Assembly (NCBI RefSeq): GCF_014647215.1
Contig: NZ_BMOT01000001.1
Span: 372,001-436,000, forward strand
DNA from: Shewanella aestuarii
GTDB taxonomy: Bacteria > Pseudomonadota > Gammaproteobacteria > Enterobacterales > Shewanellaceae
Length of the DNA stretch: 64,000 nt
Direction: 5' to 3'
Shown in pieces: positions 30,982 through 38,615 of the stretch; the stretch's first letter is position 1, and the number at the start of each line of letters is the position of its first letter. The position numbers and the translations under genes are program-made. The notes under the pieces are model-generated. The model worked only from the letters and a program-made list of their open reading frames with translations, was not told the DNA's origin and searched no databases.

Positions 30982-31104
30982 ATGGCTCGCAAGCCTAAAA
31001 ATAACAATGTGGTGTATTCTGTAGTGATGTATTTTTTTGGGTTTATGGTAATAGCTCAATTGAGCCAAGCCTTATATATTTTACTCGAAAATACTTTGCC
31101 GTAG
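30982..31104 (+). CDS. Possible 40-residue membrane protein
   Basis: A short frame just after serS begins MARKPKNNNVVY, continues as a hydrophobic stretch (SVVMYFFGFMVIAQLSQALY) and ends ILLENTLP. A basic start followed by one helix is a credible single-pass microprotein topology. It ends about 17 bases before a strong terminator, as a last gene in an operon would. The ribosome site is poor (GAG about 12 bases ahead). I do not recognise it; conservation in relatives would decide. Confidence 0.4.
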   Translation: MARKPKNNNVVYSVVMYFFGFMVIAQLSQALYILLENTLP

Positions 31105-31121
31105 TCGTTCAGCAACATATA

Positions 31122-31162
31122 AAAAAGCCTCGAAGAATGACTCTTCGAGGCTTTTTGTTTTT
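31122..31162 (+). terminator. Strong terminator after serS
   Basis: AAAAAGCCTCGAAGA (31122-31136) and TCTTCGAGGCTTTTT (31142-31156) form a perfect 15-bp stem with a five-base loop and flanking A and T tracts, so it can work on either strand. Confidence 0.9.
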
Positions 31163-31240
31163 AGAATCAGACTATAAATCTACCTGACTTTAATTACGCT
31201 CAAATAAATCTTTTAGACGCTGAAAATAGGGGGCGCTATT

Positions 31241-31287
31241 TTAAAGGTTTAAAGGTTTAAAGGTTTAAAGGTTTAAAGGTTTAAAGG
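31241..31287. repeat. 8-bp tandem repeat at the tusE stop codon
   Basis: The unit TTAAAGGT is repeated 5.9 times without a mismatch. On the minus strand the last copy contains the TAA stop of tusE, and the rest follow the gene. A perfect 8-bp microsatellite is prone to copy-number change by slippage. A change here would not alter TusE itself, since the stop lies in the copy nearest the gene. Confidence 0.95.
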
Positions 31288-31634
31288 CACTTAGCGGGTT
31301 TAGGTAAACCGGCAATTTTAGTCGCCTGCTTTGCAGGACCAACAGGGAATAGGGTGTACAGATACTTTGAGTTGCCTTTATCAGGCCCCATACTTTGTCC
31401 AATTGCCTTTACCAATACCCGAATAGCTGGGCTAGTTTTGTATTCTAAGTAAAAATTTCGTACAAAGTGGATCACTTCCCAATGGGAGTCTGTCAATTCA
31501 ATGTTTTCAGTCGCGGCAAGTATTGGCGCCATCTCTTGTTGCCAATCCTCTACGTTTTTCAAATAGCCCTGTTTGTCGGTTTCGATAGCGTGGCCGTTAA
31601 ACTCAAACATAAATTCAAAAGCGGAACTTACCAT
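31281..31634 (-). CDS. tusE: Sulfur-relay protein TusE (DsrC family)
   Basis: Accepts persulfide sulfur from TusBCD and passes it to MnmA for 2-thiolation of U34 in Lys, Glu and Gln tRNAs. The 117-residue protein shows the DsrC fold ([34 protein letters not shown] region) and the flexible C-terminal arm ending LPKPAKCL, with the essential penultimate Cys. It is the last gene of tusDCBE and overlaps tusB by seven bases. Confidence 0.93.
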   Translation of the reverse strand: MVSSAFEFMFEFNGHAIETDKQGYLKNVEDWQQEMAPILAATENIELTDSHWEVIHFVRNFYLEYKTSPAIRVLVKAIGQSMGPDKGNSKYLYTLFPVGPAKQATKIAGLPKPAKCL

Positions 31635-31924
31635 GTAATCACCTTAGTGTGTCGTAGCGATTGATTAACGAATTCTGTATCATCAATCACATTAATTTGA
31701 ATGTTGGAGATGCTGGCTAATTTAGGCTCTAGTCCTCGAGCTCTGATTTCATCTTTTAAAACATAAACAGCGAAAGGGGCAATTAAGTTTAGCCAGTCTG
31801 GGTACAACAAAGCATTTACCGCATCAGCTGTCAGAATAAGGCTGTCGCCAGCTGTGATATATCTTAAACACATACGCAATGCGTTATCATGGCTAGCGGA
31901 TGTTTGAATGTGATGTAAAATCAA
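31628..31924 (-). CDS. tusB: Sulfur-relay protein TusB (DsrH)
   Basis: A 98-residue DsrH-family subunit of the TusBCD heterohexamer, starting [19 protein letters not shown] and containing [15 protein letters not shown]. It sits between tusC and tusE with overlaps of four and seven bases, the conserved arrangement. TusB itself carries no sulfur; its role is structural in the complex. Confidence 0.9.
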   Translation of the reverse strand: MILHHIQTSASHDNALRMCLRYITAGDSLILTADAVNALLYPDWLNLIAPFAVYVLKDEIRARGLEPKLASISNIQINVIDDTEFVNQSLRHTKVITW

Positions 31925-32277
31925 AATACCAATACCTCATCAGCGTGTACGAGTGATTCACTAATGGCTTCAGCCTCAGCTATTTGTACATCTATGGCTA
32001 ACTCTTGTTGTTTGATCCCGAGTGTGTCAAGTGATTGTTTGCAGGCTAATATGGTTTCAATTTCATATAATTCAAAAGCCTTAAACACCGAAACATAATC
32101 TTTGCTGCCTGCTAATTCAGCTTGTTGATTAGGCAATAAATGCAATACCGCTTCATCACAAAATATCAGTGACACTTGCTGCTCAAAACTTGCACTTAAT
32201 AACGCAAAATCTATTCCTTCTCGGGTTTTTGTTGTGCCATAAGGGGAATGTCGAAATACTATCGATATTTTTTTCAT
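31921..32277 (-). CDS. tusC: Sulfur-relay protein TusC (DsrF)
   Basis: A 118-residue DsrF-family subunit of the TusBCD complex, with the opening KKISIVFRHSPYGTTKTREGIDFALLSASF typical of the family (here shown by the segment HSPYGTTKTREGIDFAL). It overlaps tusB by four bases (ATGA) and follows tusD by 13 bases. Confidence 0.92.
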   Translation of the reverse strand: MKKISIVFRHSPYGTTKTREGIDFALLSASFEQQVSLIFCDEAVLHLLPNQQAELAGSKDYVSVFKAFELYEIETILACKQSLDTLGIKQQELAIDVQIAEAEAISESLVHADEVLVF

Positions 32278-32290
32278 TACAAGTTTTTCC

Positions 32291-32680
32291 TTAAAAACAC
32301 ACTAGGCGATCGGCATGTTCTATGCCACTGACCAATTCGCCCAGGCCACCCATAATGAATGTGCTATCACTGTTCCATTGCGGCTTGCTATTTTCTACTG
32401 CATCTTGTTCAGATAACACACCACGTCTTAATGCTGCCGATACACAATTAATCAGCGGTACGTGTTGCGAGTGAGAAAAGTCTACCCATAATTGCTGCAG
32501 ATTAATTTCATCCGAGGCAGGGCAATGTAATGAATTGCTGTTCTGCACGCCATCTTGGTAAAAAAAGACTTTGATAACCTGATGACCAGCAGATGTGGCA
32601 GCTTGGCAGAACTTAAGTGCTCTGAAGCTGGCTGTAGACCCATAAGCGGGACCGTTAACTTGGACGATGAATTTATTCAT
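32291..32680 (-). CDS. tusD: Sulfur-relay protein TusD (DsrE)
   Basis: The catalytic subunit of TusBCD, 129 residues long. It takes sulfur from TusA on a conserved Cys, visible in LINCVSAALRRGV, and hands it to TusE. The N terminus KFIVQVNGPAYGSTASFRAL is typical of DsrE. It is the first gene of tusDCBE and is separated from yccA by a terminator hairpin. Confidence 0.93.
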   Translation of the reverse strand: MNKFIVQVNGPAYGSTASFRALKFCQAATSAGHQVIKVFFYQDGVQNSNSLHCPASDEINLQQLWVDFSHSQHVPLINCVSAALRRGVLSEQDAVENSKPQWNSDSTFIMGGLGELVSGIEHADRLVCF

Positions 32681-32687
32681 TATAAAA

Positions 32688-32714
32688 AAAATGACCCTAA
32701 ACTAGGGCCATTTT
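32688..32714 (-). terminator. Terminator between yccA and tusD
   Basis: Arms AAAATGACCCTA (32688-32699) and TAGGGCCATTTT (32703-32714) pair with one A-C mismatch. Read on the minus strand the stem is followed by T residues. It lies just past the yccA stop, so tusDCBE probably needs read-through or a promoter within this short gap. Confidence 0.7.
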
Positions 32715-32738
32715 AACTTAATTTATCAGCAATGACGA

Positions 32739-33398
32739 TTAATCGTCGTTACCCATGCCTAATAAGTGAAGTAGTGCCATGAATAAGTTGATAAAGTTAA
32801 GGAATAAAGAAATGGTTGCACGAATGTAGTTAGTTTCGCCGCCGTTAACGATACGGCTAGTATCAAACAGGATCAAACCGACCATTAACATGGCTACCGC
32901 CGCTTGAATGGCCATGAATGCCACACCATTGCCAACAAACATGTTGATTAGCGATGCACCAATCACTACAAGTAAGCCTGCAAATAAAAAACCGCCCATA
33001 AAGCTGAAGTCTTTCTTGGTGGTAATTGCATAAGCCGATAAGGAAACGAAAATTATCGACGTTAAACCAAAGGCTTGCATAATTAATTCAGGGCCATTTG
33101 CTAAGCCAACATAGTGATTTAAAATATACCCCAGTGATGCACCTTGCATACCTGTGAAAGCAAAAATCCATGCCAACCCAGACGCATTGTCCGCTTTTTT
33201 CAACGTCACCATCATCACGACGATACTGCCCAAAGACAGGCCGATAGACATAAAGGGACCGATATTCAATGCCATTGCAACACCAGCCATTACCGCAGCA
33301 AAAGCTAATGTCATCGAAAGCAACATGTAAGTGTTTTTAATGAGTTTGTTTGTTTCCATCGTCGTAGCATGTTGGCTCGACAAAGTGTGTTGATTCAT
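32739..33398 (-). CDS. yccA: BAX-inhibitor-1-family membrane protein YccA
   Basis: A 219-residue protein with about seven hydrophobic helices and the family's TMBIM signature (ILFDTSRIVNGGETNYIRATISLFLNFINLF, here cited by FDTSRIVNGG and NFINLF). In E. coli YccA interacts with and modulates the FtsH protease. The start at 33398 (MNQHTLSS) has GGAGA six bases upstream; the frame extends to 33446 without a better start. The tRNA-sulfur genes follow on the same strand. Confidence 0.9.
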   Translation of the reverse strand: MNQHTLSSQHATTMETNKLIKNTYMLLSMTLAFAAVMAGVAMALNIGPFMSIGLSLGSIVVMMVTLKKADNASGLAWIFAFTGMQGASLGYILNHYVGLANGPELIMQAFGLTSIIFVSLSAYAITTKKDFSFMGGFLFAGLLVVIGASLINMFVGNGVAFMAIQAAVAMLMVGLILFDTSRIVNGGETNYIRATISLFLNFINLFMALLHLLGMGNDD

Positions 33399-33696
33399 AA
33401 CAGTCTCCAAGACATTTAAATACGTGGTGTAGCGTTTTTTAATCATTCAGTTTTATCATCTTAAACTGAATGACAGTCAATTCGTTAATAAGGGCTCAGT
33501 AACGTAGATAGTTTTATTCATCATAAAGCCAATTCAACATCAAAGCGTACTCATTTAGCATTCATTTCATTGTCAACAAGCTAGCTTAATTGAATCTTAA
33601 AAATGAACTTTTGTACAAATTCAATTATAACAATTCAATGGCTATATTACTGTAGAATATGGGGCCATTTTATTAATTTTCAAGTCATTAGGTTAT

Positions 33697-34599
33697 TTAA
33701 GCTAACCACTCTCGATGTAATTTATCTGTTTCACCTAAATAATCAAGTACCCATTGAAGTGCAGGGGACATACGGTTTTGATCCCACGCCAAGCAACACG
33801 GACTTGATGATTTAGCGTTTTGTAATGTTTTTTGGATCAACATACCACTGGCGATAAAAGGCTGTGCAAGGTGGATTGGCATATATCCAATACCTAGACC
33901 TGATCGAAAACAGTTAATGGCGCGGATCCAATCCGGTACGACTAAACGTCGCTGATTGTCTAACAACCAGGTGGTGCGTTTAGGGATTTCTCTAGAGGTA
34001 TCTTCAAGACAAATTGCTGGGTACTGACGAAGTTCATCATCAATTAATGGTCTGTCGATTTCGGCAAGCGGGTGGTTCTTACTGACTAAAAAAGCCCATT
34101 CAATATCTTTCATATCACGATACTGATATACACCACCAACGGGTATTGCTGTGGTCGCACCTATTGCTACCATGCTTCGCCCACTGGCTAATGACTCCCA
34201 AACACCATTAAACACTTCGATTTGAATGATCAATTCTACATCATCAAAGTGTCGATAAAAGTCGGCAATCAATGAACTAATTTTATCCGCACGTACTATG
34301 TTATCTAACGCAATTGACAAGGTGGGTTGCCAGCCATTAGCAACACGTTGCGTTTCACGTTTCAATTCATCCATTTGTCTGAGCAATTCTCGTGCATGCT
34401 GTAAAAAGTGTTTACCTGGTTCAGTTAAGGTAACCGAGCGGTGATGTCGCTCAAATAACACTACACCAATATCTGTCTCAACCTGTTTAACGGCATAACT
34501 CACCGCAGACGGCACTTTATGTAATTCATTCGCTGCTGCGGTAAAACTGCCTAATCGGGCAACAATGTCGATCATATGAAGTGTTTGTTCTGAAAGCAT
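33697..34599 (-). CDS. punR: LysR-family regulator PunR
   Basis: A 300-residue LysR regulator with the N-terminal helix-turn-helix (IVARLGSFTAAANELHKVPSAVSYAVKQVE, cited by GSFTAAANELHKVPSAVSY) and a periplasmic-binding-like effector domain. Its divergent partner at 34712 is a Bcr/CflA-type exporter. This pair corresponds to E. coli ydhB/ydhC, renamed punR/punC, where PunR activates the purine ribonucleoside exporter. The 112-base gap between them should hold the shared operator. Confidence 0.82.
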   Translation of the reverse strand: MLSEQTLHMIDIVARLGSFTAAANELHKVPSAVSYAVKQVETDIGVVLFERHHRSVTLTEPGKHFLQHARELLRQMDELKRETQRVANGWQPTLSIALDNIVRADKISSLIADFYRHFDDVELIIQIEVFNGVWESLASGRSMVAIGATTAIPVGGVYQYRDMKDIEWAFLVSKNHPLAEIDRPLIDDELRQYPAICLEDTSREIPKRTTWLLDNQRRLVVPDWIRAINCFRSGLGIGYMPIHLAQPFIASGMLIQKTLQNAKSSSPCCLAWDQNRMSPALQWVLDYLGETDKLHREWLA

Positions 34600-34711
34600 A
34601 GTAAAACCTTGCTGTGATATTTTTTGATGGCTAGGTTCAAATATAAACGTTTCACAGAATAATTTCTAATATTTAAACTATGTCTAATGAAAAATAATTT
34701 GAGTATTAGAT

Positions 34712-35980
34712 ATGCGTAAACAACAAAAATCCCCTGGTATTATTGAGAAAGCTGGTTTTTTTATCTATTTAACCATTCTGAGTATGCTATGTTTTATCGC
34801 CACAGATATGTATTTGCCTGCTTTTAAATCAATTGAAAGCTCATTTGATGCAACCACAGCAGATGTGGCAATGTCACTCACGACATTCTTAGCGGGTTTA
34901 GCATTTGGTCAACTGCTTTATGGTAAGTTAGTCGAAAAATGGGGCAAGCGAAATGCATTACTGTTAGGGTTAATGCTATATATCATGGCAACTGGCCTGA
35001 TCATTGTTAGCGATAATATCGTGATGATGAATATAGGCCGTTTCTTCCAAGCCATCGGTGTATGTAGTGCAAGTGTCATCTGGCAGGCTTTAGTTATTGA
35101 AAAATATGATGCTGAAGAATCACAGCATGTACTGTCAAACATTATGCCGCTAGTTGCGTTATCACCTGCAATAGCGCCATTAATCGGGGCGTTGTTTTTA
35201 TCGTACTGGGGATGGCAAAGCATTTTTGCCTGCTTAGCCATATTGGGGGTGATGTTGATTCTTATGACTCAGTTTTTTGTCAATGCCGACAAGCCATGTG
35301 CAAAAGCGATACAAACTGATAAAAACAAGGCCATGACATTTAAGCAAATGTTAGCTAAGCCATTTTATGTGGGTAATGTGATGATATTTGCCGCTTGTTC
35401 AGGTGCATTCTTTTCTTACTTAACCCTGTGGCCAGCTGTGATGGATAAGTTTGGCTTTGACGCAACAGCAATAGGTTTAAGTTTTATTCCGCAAACGATA
35501 ATGTTCATTGTTGGGGGATATGGCGGTAAAATTCTGATCAAACGTCTTGGTAGTCCAACTGCATTAAAAGTGCAGTTAGGGCTTTTCTTTACTACAACCA
35601 TACTGATCTCAATTTTGACCATCGTTTTTGAGATGACCACTATCTATCCACTACTGATTGTGTTTGCTTTTATGGCTGCAGCTAATGGCGCGATTTATCC
35701 TATTGTGGTGAATAACGCATTACAAACATTTAAACATGATGCCGCAAAAGCTGCAGGATTACAGAACTTTATTCAAATCAGTGTCGCATTTGGTGCATCA
35801 AGTATTGTGGCTGCATTTGCTAGCGCAGGTGAACAGGCAATTGGCTTAGGTATCTTGATCTGCTCAGTGATGGTATTTGGCGCGTATTACACTAGCCGAC
35901 ATACAACATGGCAAAGCGTGCAAGATTCGTTCACTATGCCAGATCCAGCTCGTATCGCGATAAAAAAGACTAAACACTAA
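34712..35980 (+). CDS. punC: Bcr/CflA-type MFS exporter PunC
   Basis: A 422-residue major facilitator of the drug:H+ antiporter-1 (12-helix) group, with the opening FCIATDMYLPAF-like motif (here MLCFIATDMYLPAFKSIE) and the loop motif GKLVEKWGKRNALLLG. It is divergent from a PunR-type LysR gene. The E. coli counterpart exports purine ribonucleosides such as adenosine and was formerly listed as a putative drug exporter. Substrate is inferred from the gene pair. Confidence 0.82.
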   Translation: MRKQQKSPGIIEKAGFFIYLTILSMLCFIATDMYLPAFKSIESSFDATTADVAMSLTTFLAGLAFGQLLYGKLVEKWGKRNALLLGLMLYIMATGLIIVSDNIVMMNIGRFFQAIGVCSASVIWQALVIEKYDAEESQHVLSNIMPLVALSPAIAPLIGALFLSYWGWQSIFACLAILGVMLILMTQFFVNADKPCAKAIQTDKNKAMTFKQMLAKPFYVGNVMIFAACSGAFFSYLTLWPAVMDKFGFDATAIGLSFIPQTIMFIVGGYGGKILIKRLGSPTALKVQLGLFFTTTILISILTIVFEMTTIYPLLIVFAFMAAANGAIYPIVVNNALQTFKHDAAKAAGLQNFIQISVAFGASSIVAAFASAGEQAIGLGILICSVMVFGAYYTSRHTTWQSVQDSFTMPDPARIAIKKTKH

Positions 35981-36069
35981 TCAGATTGGTTTTAAAATAA
36001 TCACATAGACAATTATTTTAAATTAGGGCTTTACAGCTCCAATAGGTTGTCATATTATTCGCGGCGTTC

Positions 36070-36159
36070 GGAGGGATGGCAGAGTGGTCGAATGCACCGG
36101 TCTTGAAAACCGGCAACGGTTTACCCCGTTCTAGGGTTCAAATCCCTATCCCTCCGCCA
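36070..36159 (+). tRNA. tRNA-Ser (anticodon UGA)
   Basis: A 90-base cloverleaf with acceptor arms GGAGGGA (36070-36076) and TCCCTCC, a discriminator G and an encoded CCA. The anticodon loop CTTGAAA gives UGA, and the long variable arm (around CGGTTTACCCCG) is typical of type II serine tRNAs. Its T-arm and acceptor 3' half form the attachment site of an inserted element. The gene stays intact because the element brings an identical 3' end. A terminator follows at 36172. Confidence 0.97.
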
Positions 36160-36164
36160 TATTA
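36134..36164. repeat. Left attachment repeat (attL) inside tRNA-Ser
   Basis: This 31-base segment begins GGGTTCAAATCCC and ends CCGCCATATTA. It is repeated exactly at 40726-40756. It spans the T arm, the acceptor 3' strand, CCA and five bases beyond, which is the classic target of tyrosine integrases. The two copies bracket an integrase gene and a retron. Confidence 0.92.
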
Positions 36165-36171
36165 TAAAGTG

Positions 36172-36202
36172 AAAAAGCCATTGATAATCAATGGCTTTTT
36201 TG
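36172..36202 (+). terminator. Terminator after tRNA-Ser
   Basis: AAAAAGCCATTGA (36172-36184) pairs with TCAATGGCTTTTT (36188-36200) around a TAA loop. A diverged equivalent follows the distal attachment repeat at 40765-40794, as expected if successive elements each carried this flank. Confidence 0.88.
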
Positions 36203-36257
36203 CTTTCTAGCATTTGAAAAATCCTATTCTCAGATCCAAAACGGATGACTGAGACAT

Positions 36258-37670
36258 ATGTACCTATTCAGAGCCACAAATTGTACCTATTACACCCGCA
36301 TGGTGTTGCCTGCTTATCTGCGTGATAAAGGCTTCGCTGCCGACATCAAAGTATCTTTGCTCACTAAACAGCGCTCAATCGCTATTGGCCGTAACCTTGT
36401 GGTTGCGGGTATCTTACGACCATTAATCAGTAGCTTAACCCCACAATCACAGCCAGATACATTTAAAGCACACGTCAATCAATTGATTAATGATGCCCGT
36501 GTAGGCTTTGTTGGGGTAACAGAAACGCTTGATGAAAATGCCAAGCCATTGCGAGAAGTCACCCAGTGTATTCCCACAAGACCAACGCAATTAGCACATA
36601 ATACTGCGACATATGACAATTATCCCTATAACGATAATCGGGTATCGTTAAATCCAGTAATGAATAAAAGCAGCGTAAATTCAATAGCTAATGTAAGTTT
36701 GCCTGACGCGTTATCTAAATTTATCACCTCCAAACAAAAGCAGTCTGTCTCAGCCTTAACGGTAAAGCAGCTCAATCAACGTATAGGCCACTTTATTGAG
36801 CGAACCCACCTAGATTATGTATTCGACATCACCAGCGCTGAGGCGATGGAATACAAGGATTGCTTGCTCGAAGAAGATCGAAGCCATAAAAGTAATAAAG
36901 ACTACCTAGCGGCAGTGTCGCAGTTCTTTAAATGGTGCAAACTCATGCGCTACACCAGCGCCAACCCGTTTGATGAGGTGAAACTATCCAAGCCAAGCAA
37001 CCAAGCTGGGCACGATTTAGCGCGTCAGCGCTGGCAACCGAGCCAGATAAAGCAGGTATTTTGTTCAAGTGAATTTATCGACAAAAGCCAGGACTTTAAA
37101 TGGATAACCTTACTGATGCTATACAGCGGTTTACGCCCAGCAGAAGCGTGTCAACTTCACAGTGATAATATCAGCGTAAAAGACGGTATCGCGGTAATGA
37201 CCATTACCAATGAAGGTGCAGGGCAACAACTTAAAACAGAGCAATCAAAACGTATTGTGCCCATACATCAACAATTGATTGAATTAGGTTTTATGGATTT
37301 TGTCGAAACCCGAACAAAACAACAAACATCAAACCGGACATCAAAAAGCCAACCGATATTTACCTACAAACCCAATAAAGAGGGGATTTGGTCACACACC
37401 TTTTGTCGTGAATTTGGCAAATTACTCGACCAACTACACTTTATCGCAGGTAAACGACCAACCGCTTATTCATTCAGACACACCTTTATCGATGAGCTTA
37501 AACAATTACAAGTCGAAGAATCATTGGTTGCCCAAATTGTGGGTCATGCTTATCACAACATCACCTTTGGCCGTTATGGTAAGAAATTTGAAATAAAAAC
37601 ACTCAAGCCAGTGGTAGATAAAGTCAGCTTTAAACTGAATTTAACGCCACAGCGGTTAAAACTTGGCTGA
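36258..37670 (+). CDS. Tyrosine integrase of the tRNA-Ser element
   Basis: A 470-residue site-specific recombinase, presumably acting on the 31-bp repeats. The N terminus (MYLFRATNCTYYTRMVLPAYLRDKG) is the arm-binding type found in many Shewanella and Pseudomonas phage-like integrases. A central SAM-like core-binding domain lies at about 145-245. The catalytic domain shows YSGLRPAEA (Arg293), AYSFRHTF (Arg407, with Tyr replacing the usual His three residues before), IVGH (His430) and GRYGKK with nucleophile Tyr440. It looks intact and starts about 100 bases from the left repeat, pointing into the element. The ribosome site is weak. Confidence 0.9.
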   Translation: MYLFRATNCTYYTRMVLPAYLRDKGFAADIKVSLLTKQRSIAIGRNLVVAGILRPLISSLTPQSQPDTFKAHVNQLINDARVGFVGVTETLDENAKPLREVTQCIPTRPTQLAHNTATYDNYPYNDNRVSLNPVMNKSSVNSIANVSLPDALSKFITSKQKQSVSALTVKQLNQRIGHFIERTHLDYVFDITSAEAMEYKDCLLEEDRSHKSNKDYLAAVSQFFKWCKLMRYTSANPFDEVKLSKPSNQAGHDLARQRWQPSQIKQVFCSSEFIDKSQDFKWITLLMLYSGLRPAEACQLHSDNISVKDGIAVMTITNEGAGQQLKTEQSKRIVPIHQQLIELGFMDFVETRTKQQTSNRTSKSQPIFTYKPNKEGIWSHTFCREFGKLLDQLHFIAGKRPTAYSFRHTFIDELKQLQVEESLVAQIVGHAYHNITFGRYGKKFEIKTLKPVVDKVSFKLNLTPQRLKLG

Positions 37671-38104
37671 ATTTAACATCACAGCGAGCAAACTGACGTT
37701 GATTTCATCGTTTCCTAAAGCAATTTACACGCTAAAAAACGCTCATACAGGGGACTTAACTCATATGACAGAGACGCTATCTCACAAATAAGTCGCATAT
37801 CTCAGAGAGATGATTCATTTTTTACGGCTAGAAATAATGCACGAATATCGCTTAGAAAGACCAAAAAAGCTTTATATTTTCGAGATAACAGTCAATCAGA
37901 CTAAAAATGCTGTTTTATAGTGGCAAAGGTATGAGTGAGGTTCGAACAACCGTAAATATTTTGCTACACCAGAGAGCGAGCCATTTCATGAAACAAAATG
38001 CACTCGCACTCCATGAGAGCAAAAAAAATACCGTGATTTTAGCTTTATTCAAAAATGCTCCCGTACATGATTTTTAGCTTTTTATTGGTCTAAATTGATG
38101 AGTT
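37671..38104. other. Non-coding stretch downstream of the integrase gene
   Basis: About 430 bases with no convincing gene. A loose pair of direct repeats (TGATTTTAGCTTT near 38034 and TGATTTTTAGCTTTTT near 38068) and a short GGTTCGAACAACC hairpin near 37940 are visible, but there is nothing I can assign. It may hold part of the right-arm integrase binding region or element control sequences. Confidence 0.35.
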
Positions 38105-38105
38105 A

Positions 38106-38296
38106 GACGCGTACAGCGTCATAATTTGAAGTCAAAGCCGCACACGAAGAGAGCAAGAGCGTGATTGGCACCGCAGTCTGGACTGCGAAAAAGATTAGCC
38201 CACTAAAAGTGGGACAACATAGTAACCCGGTACGCTCCTATCCCACTTTTGTTCCAAAAGGTCGGATAGGAGCTACGGGCAAGGGGAGATCCCCTT
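38106..38296. ncRNA. Candidate structured RNA: run of stem-loops upstream of the retron
   Basis: Five hairpins lie in 190 bases: GACGC/GCGTC (38106-38120), CGCAGT/ACTGCG (38172-38187), CCCAC/GTGGG (38199-38213), a long one at 38226-38279, and AAGGGG/CCCCTT (38281-38296). The long one has CCCG/CGGG at the base, GCTCCTATCC (38234-38243) with GGATAGGAGC (38264-38273) in the middle and CTTTT/AAAAG at the tip. The block is GC-richer than its surroundings and lacks a reading frame. Strand and function are unknown: it could be an RNA, a single-strand DNA structure such as an origin, or a recombination site. Confidence 0.45.
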
Positions 38297-38376
38297 TGAA
38301 CCCCAACAGCCACATGCTGCGAATGTGAAAAAGATTACAAACCTCAAGCTACATTCAAAGTATTATAGTTTAAGGG

Positions 38377-38405
38377 TTGTGTTTTACTTTTTAGCAAATT
38401 ATGAT
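38377..38405 (+). promoter_or_regulatory. Predicted promoter of the retron RNA
   Basis: A -35 element TTGTGT (38377-38382) and a -10 element TATGAT (38400-38405) are spaced by the optimal 17 bases. Transcription would begin at about 38411-38413, exactly where the a1 arm of the retron RNA starts. This is a sequence-based prediction. Confidence 0.6.
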
Positions 38406-38410
38406 GAAAG

Positions 38411-38573
38411 GACTCTTTAGCGTTTAGGCTGTTTAAATTCACGGCTTGTCCGGCGATTCGCTAGACACAAATTTATTGAGCACATTTGGGCTGCGTTAGA
38501 TATTTATCTACCGATCCTTCGTGCCTCAGGAGCGATAGATAAATATCTAACGCTTCCTTTGAGTAAAGAGTGG
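38411..38573 (+). ncRNA. Retron msr-msd RNA (type II-A, Ec86/Sen2-like)
   Basis: The template RNA for msDNA. The a1 arm ACTCTTTA (38412-38419) pairs with a2 TAAAGAGT (38564-38571). G38420 directly follows a1 in the context TTAGCG, as does the branching G of Ec86, so it is the likely 2'-OH priming base. The msr part has a hairpin at 38447-38467 (TGTC..GCG ATT CGC..GACA). The msd part is a perfect 18-bp stem, GCGTTAGATATTTATCTA (38493-38510) with its complement at 38536-38553. Its 25-base loop contains a further small TCCT/AGGA stem. The RNA lies immediately upstream of the effector gene, the type II-A order. The exact ends of msDNA cannot be fixed by eye. Confidence 0.85.
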
Positions 38574-38575
38574 AC

Positions 38576-38600
38576 AATGGGACTTTAGTCCCATTTTTTT
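38576..38600 (+). terminator. Intrinsic terminator between retron RNA and effector gene
   Basis: AATGGGAC (38576-38583) and GTCCCATT (38588-38595) pair around TTTA, followed by a run of seven T. It lies five bases past the a2 arm and 16 bases before the effector start. Most transcripts would end as free retron RNA, and effector and reverse transcriptase would come from read-through. Confidence 0.85.
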
Positions 38601-38615
38601 ATATAAGGATGTAAG

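Noticed and set aside
37930-37955. GGTTCGAACAACC, resembling a tRNA T arm, after the integrase gene
   Set aside because: No acceptor, D or anticodon arm can be built around it, so it is not a tRNA or a second attachment site.
38226-38279. Long hairpin as a second msd of another retron
   Set aside because: No a1/a2 arms, branching-G context or second reverse transcriptase accompany it.
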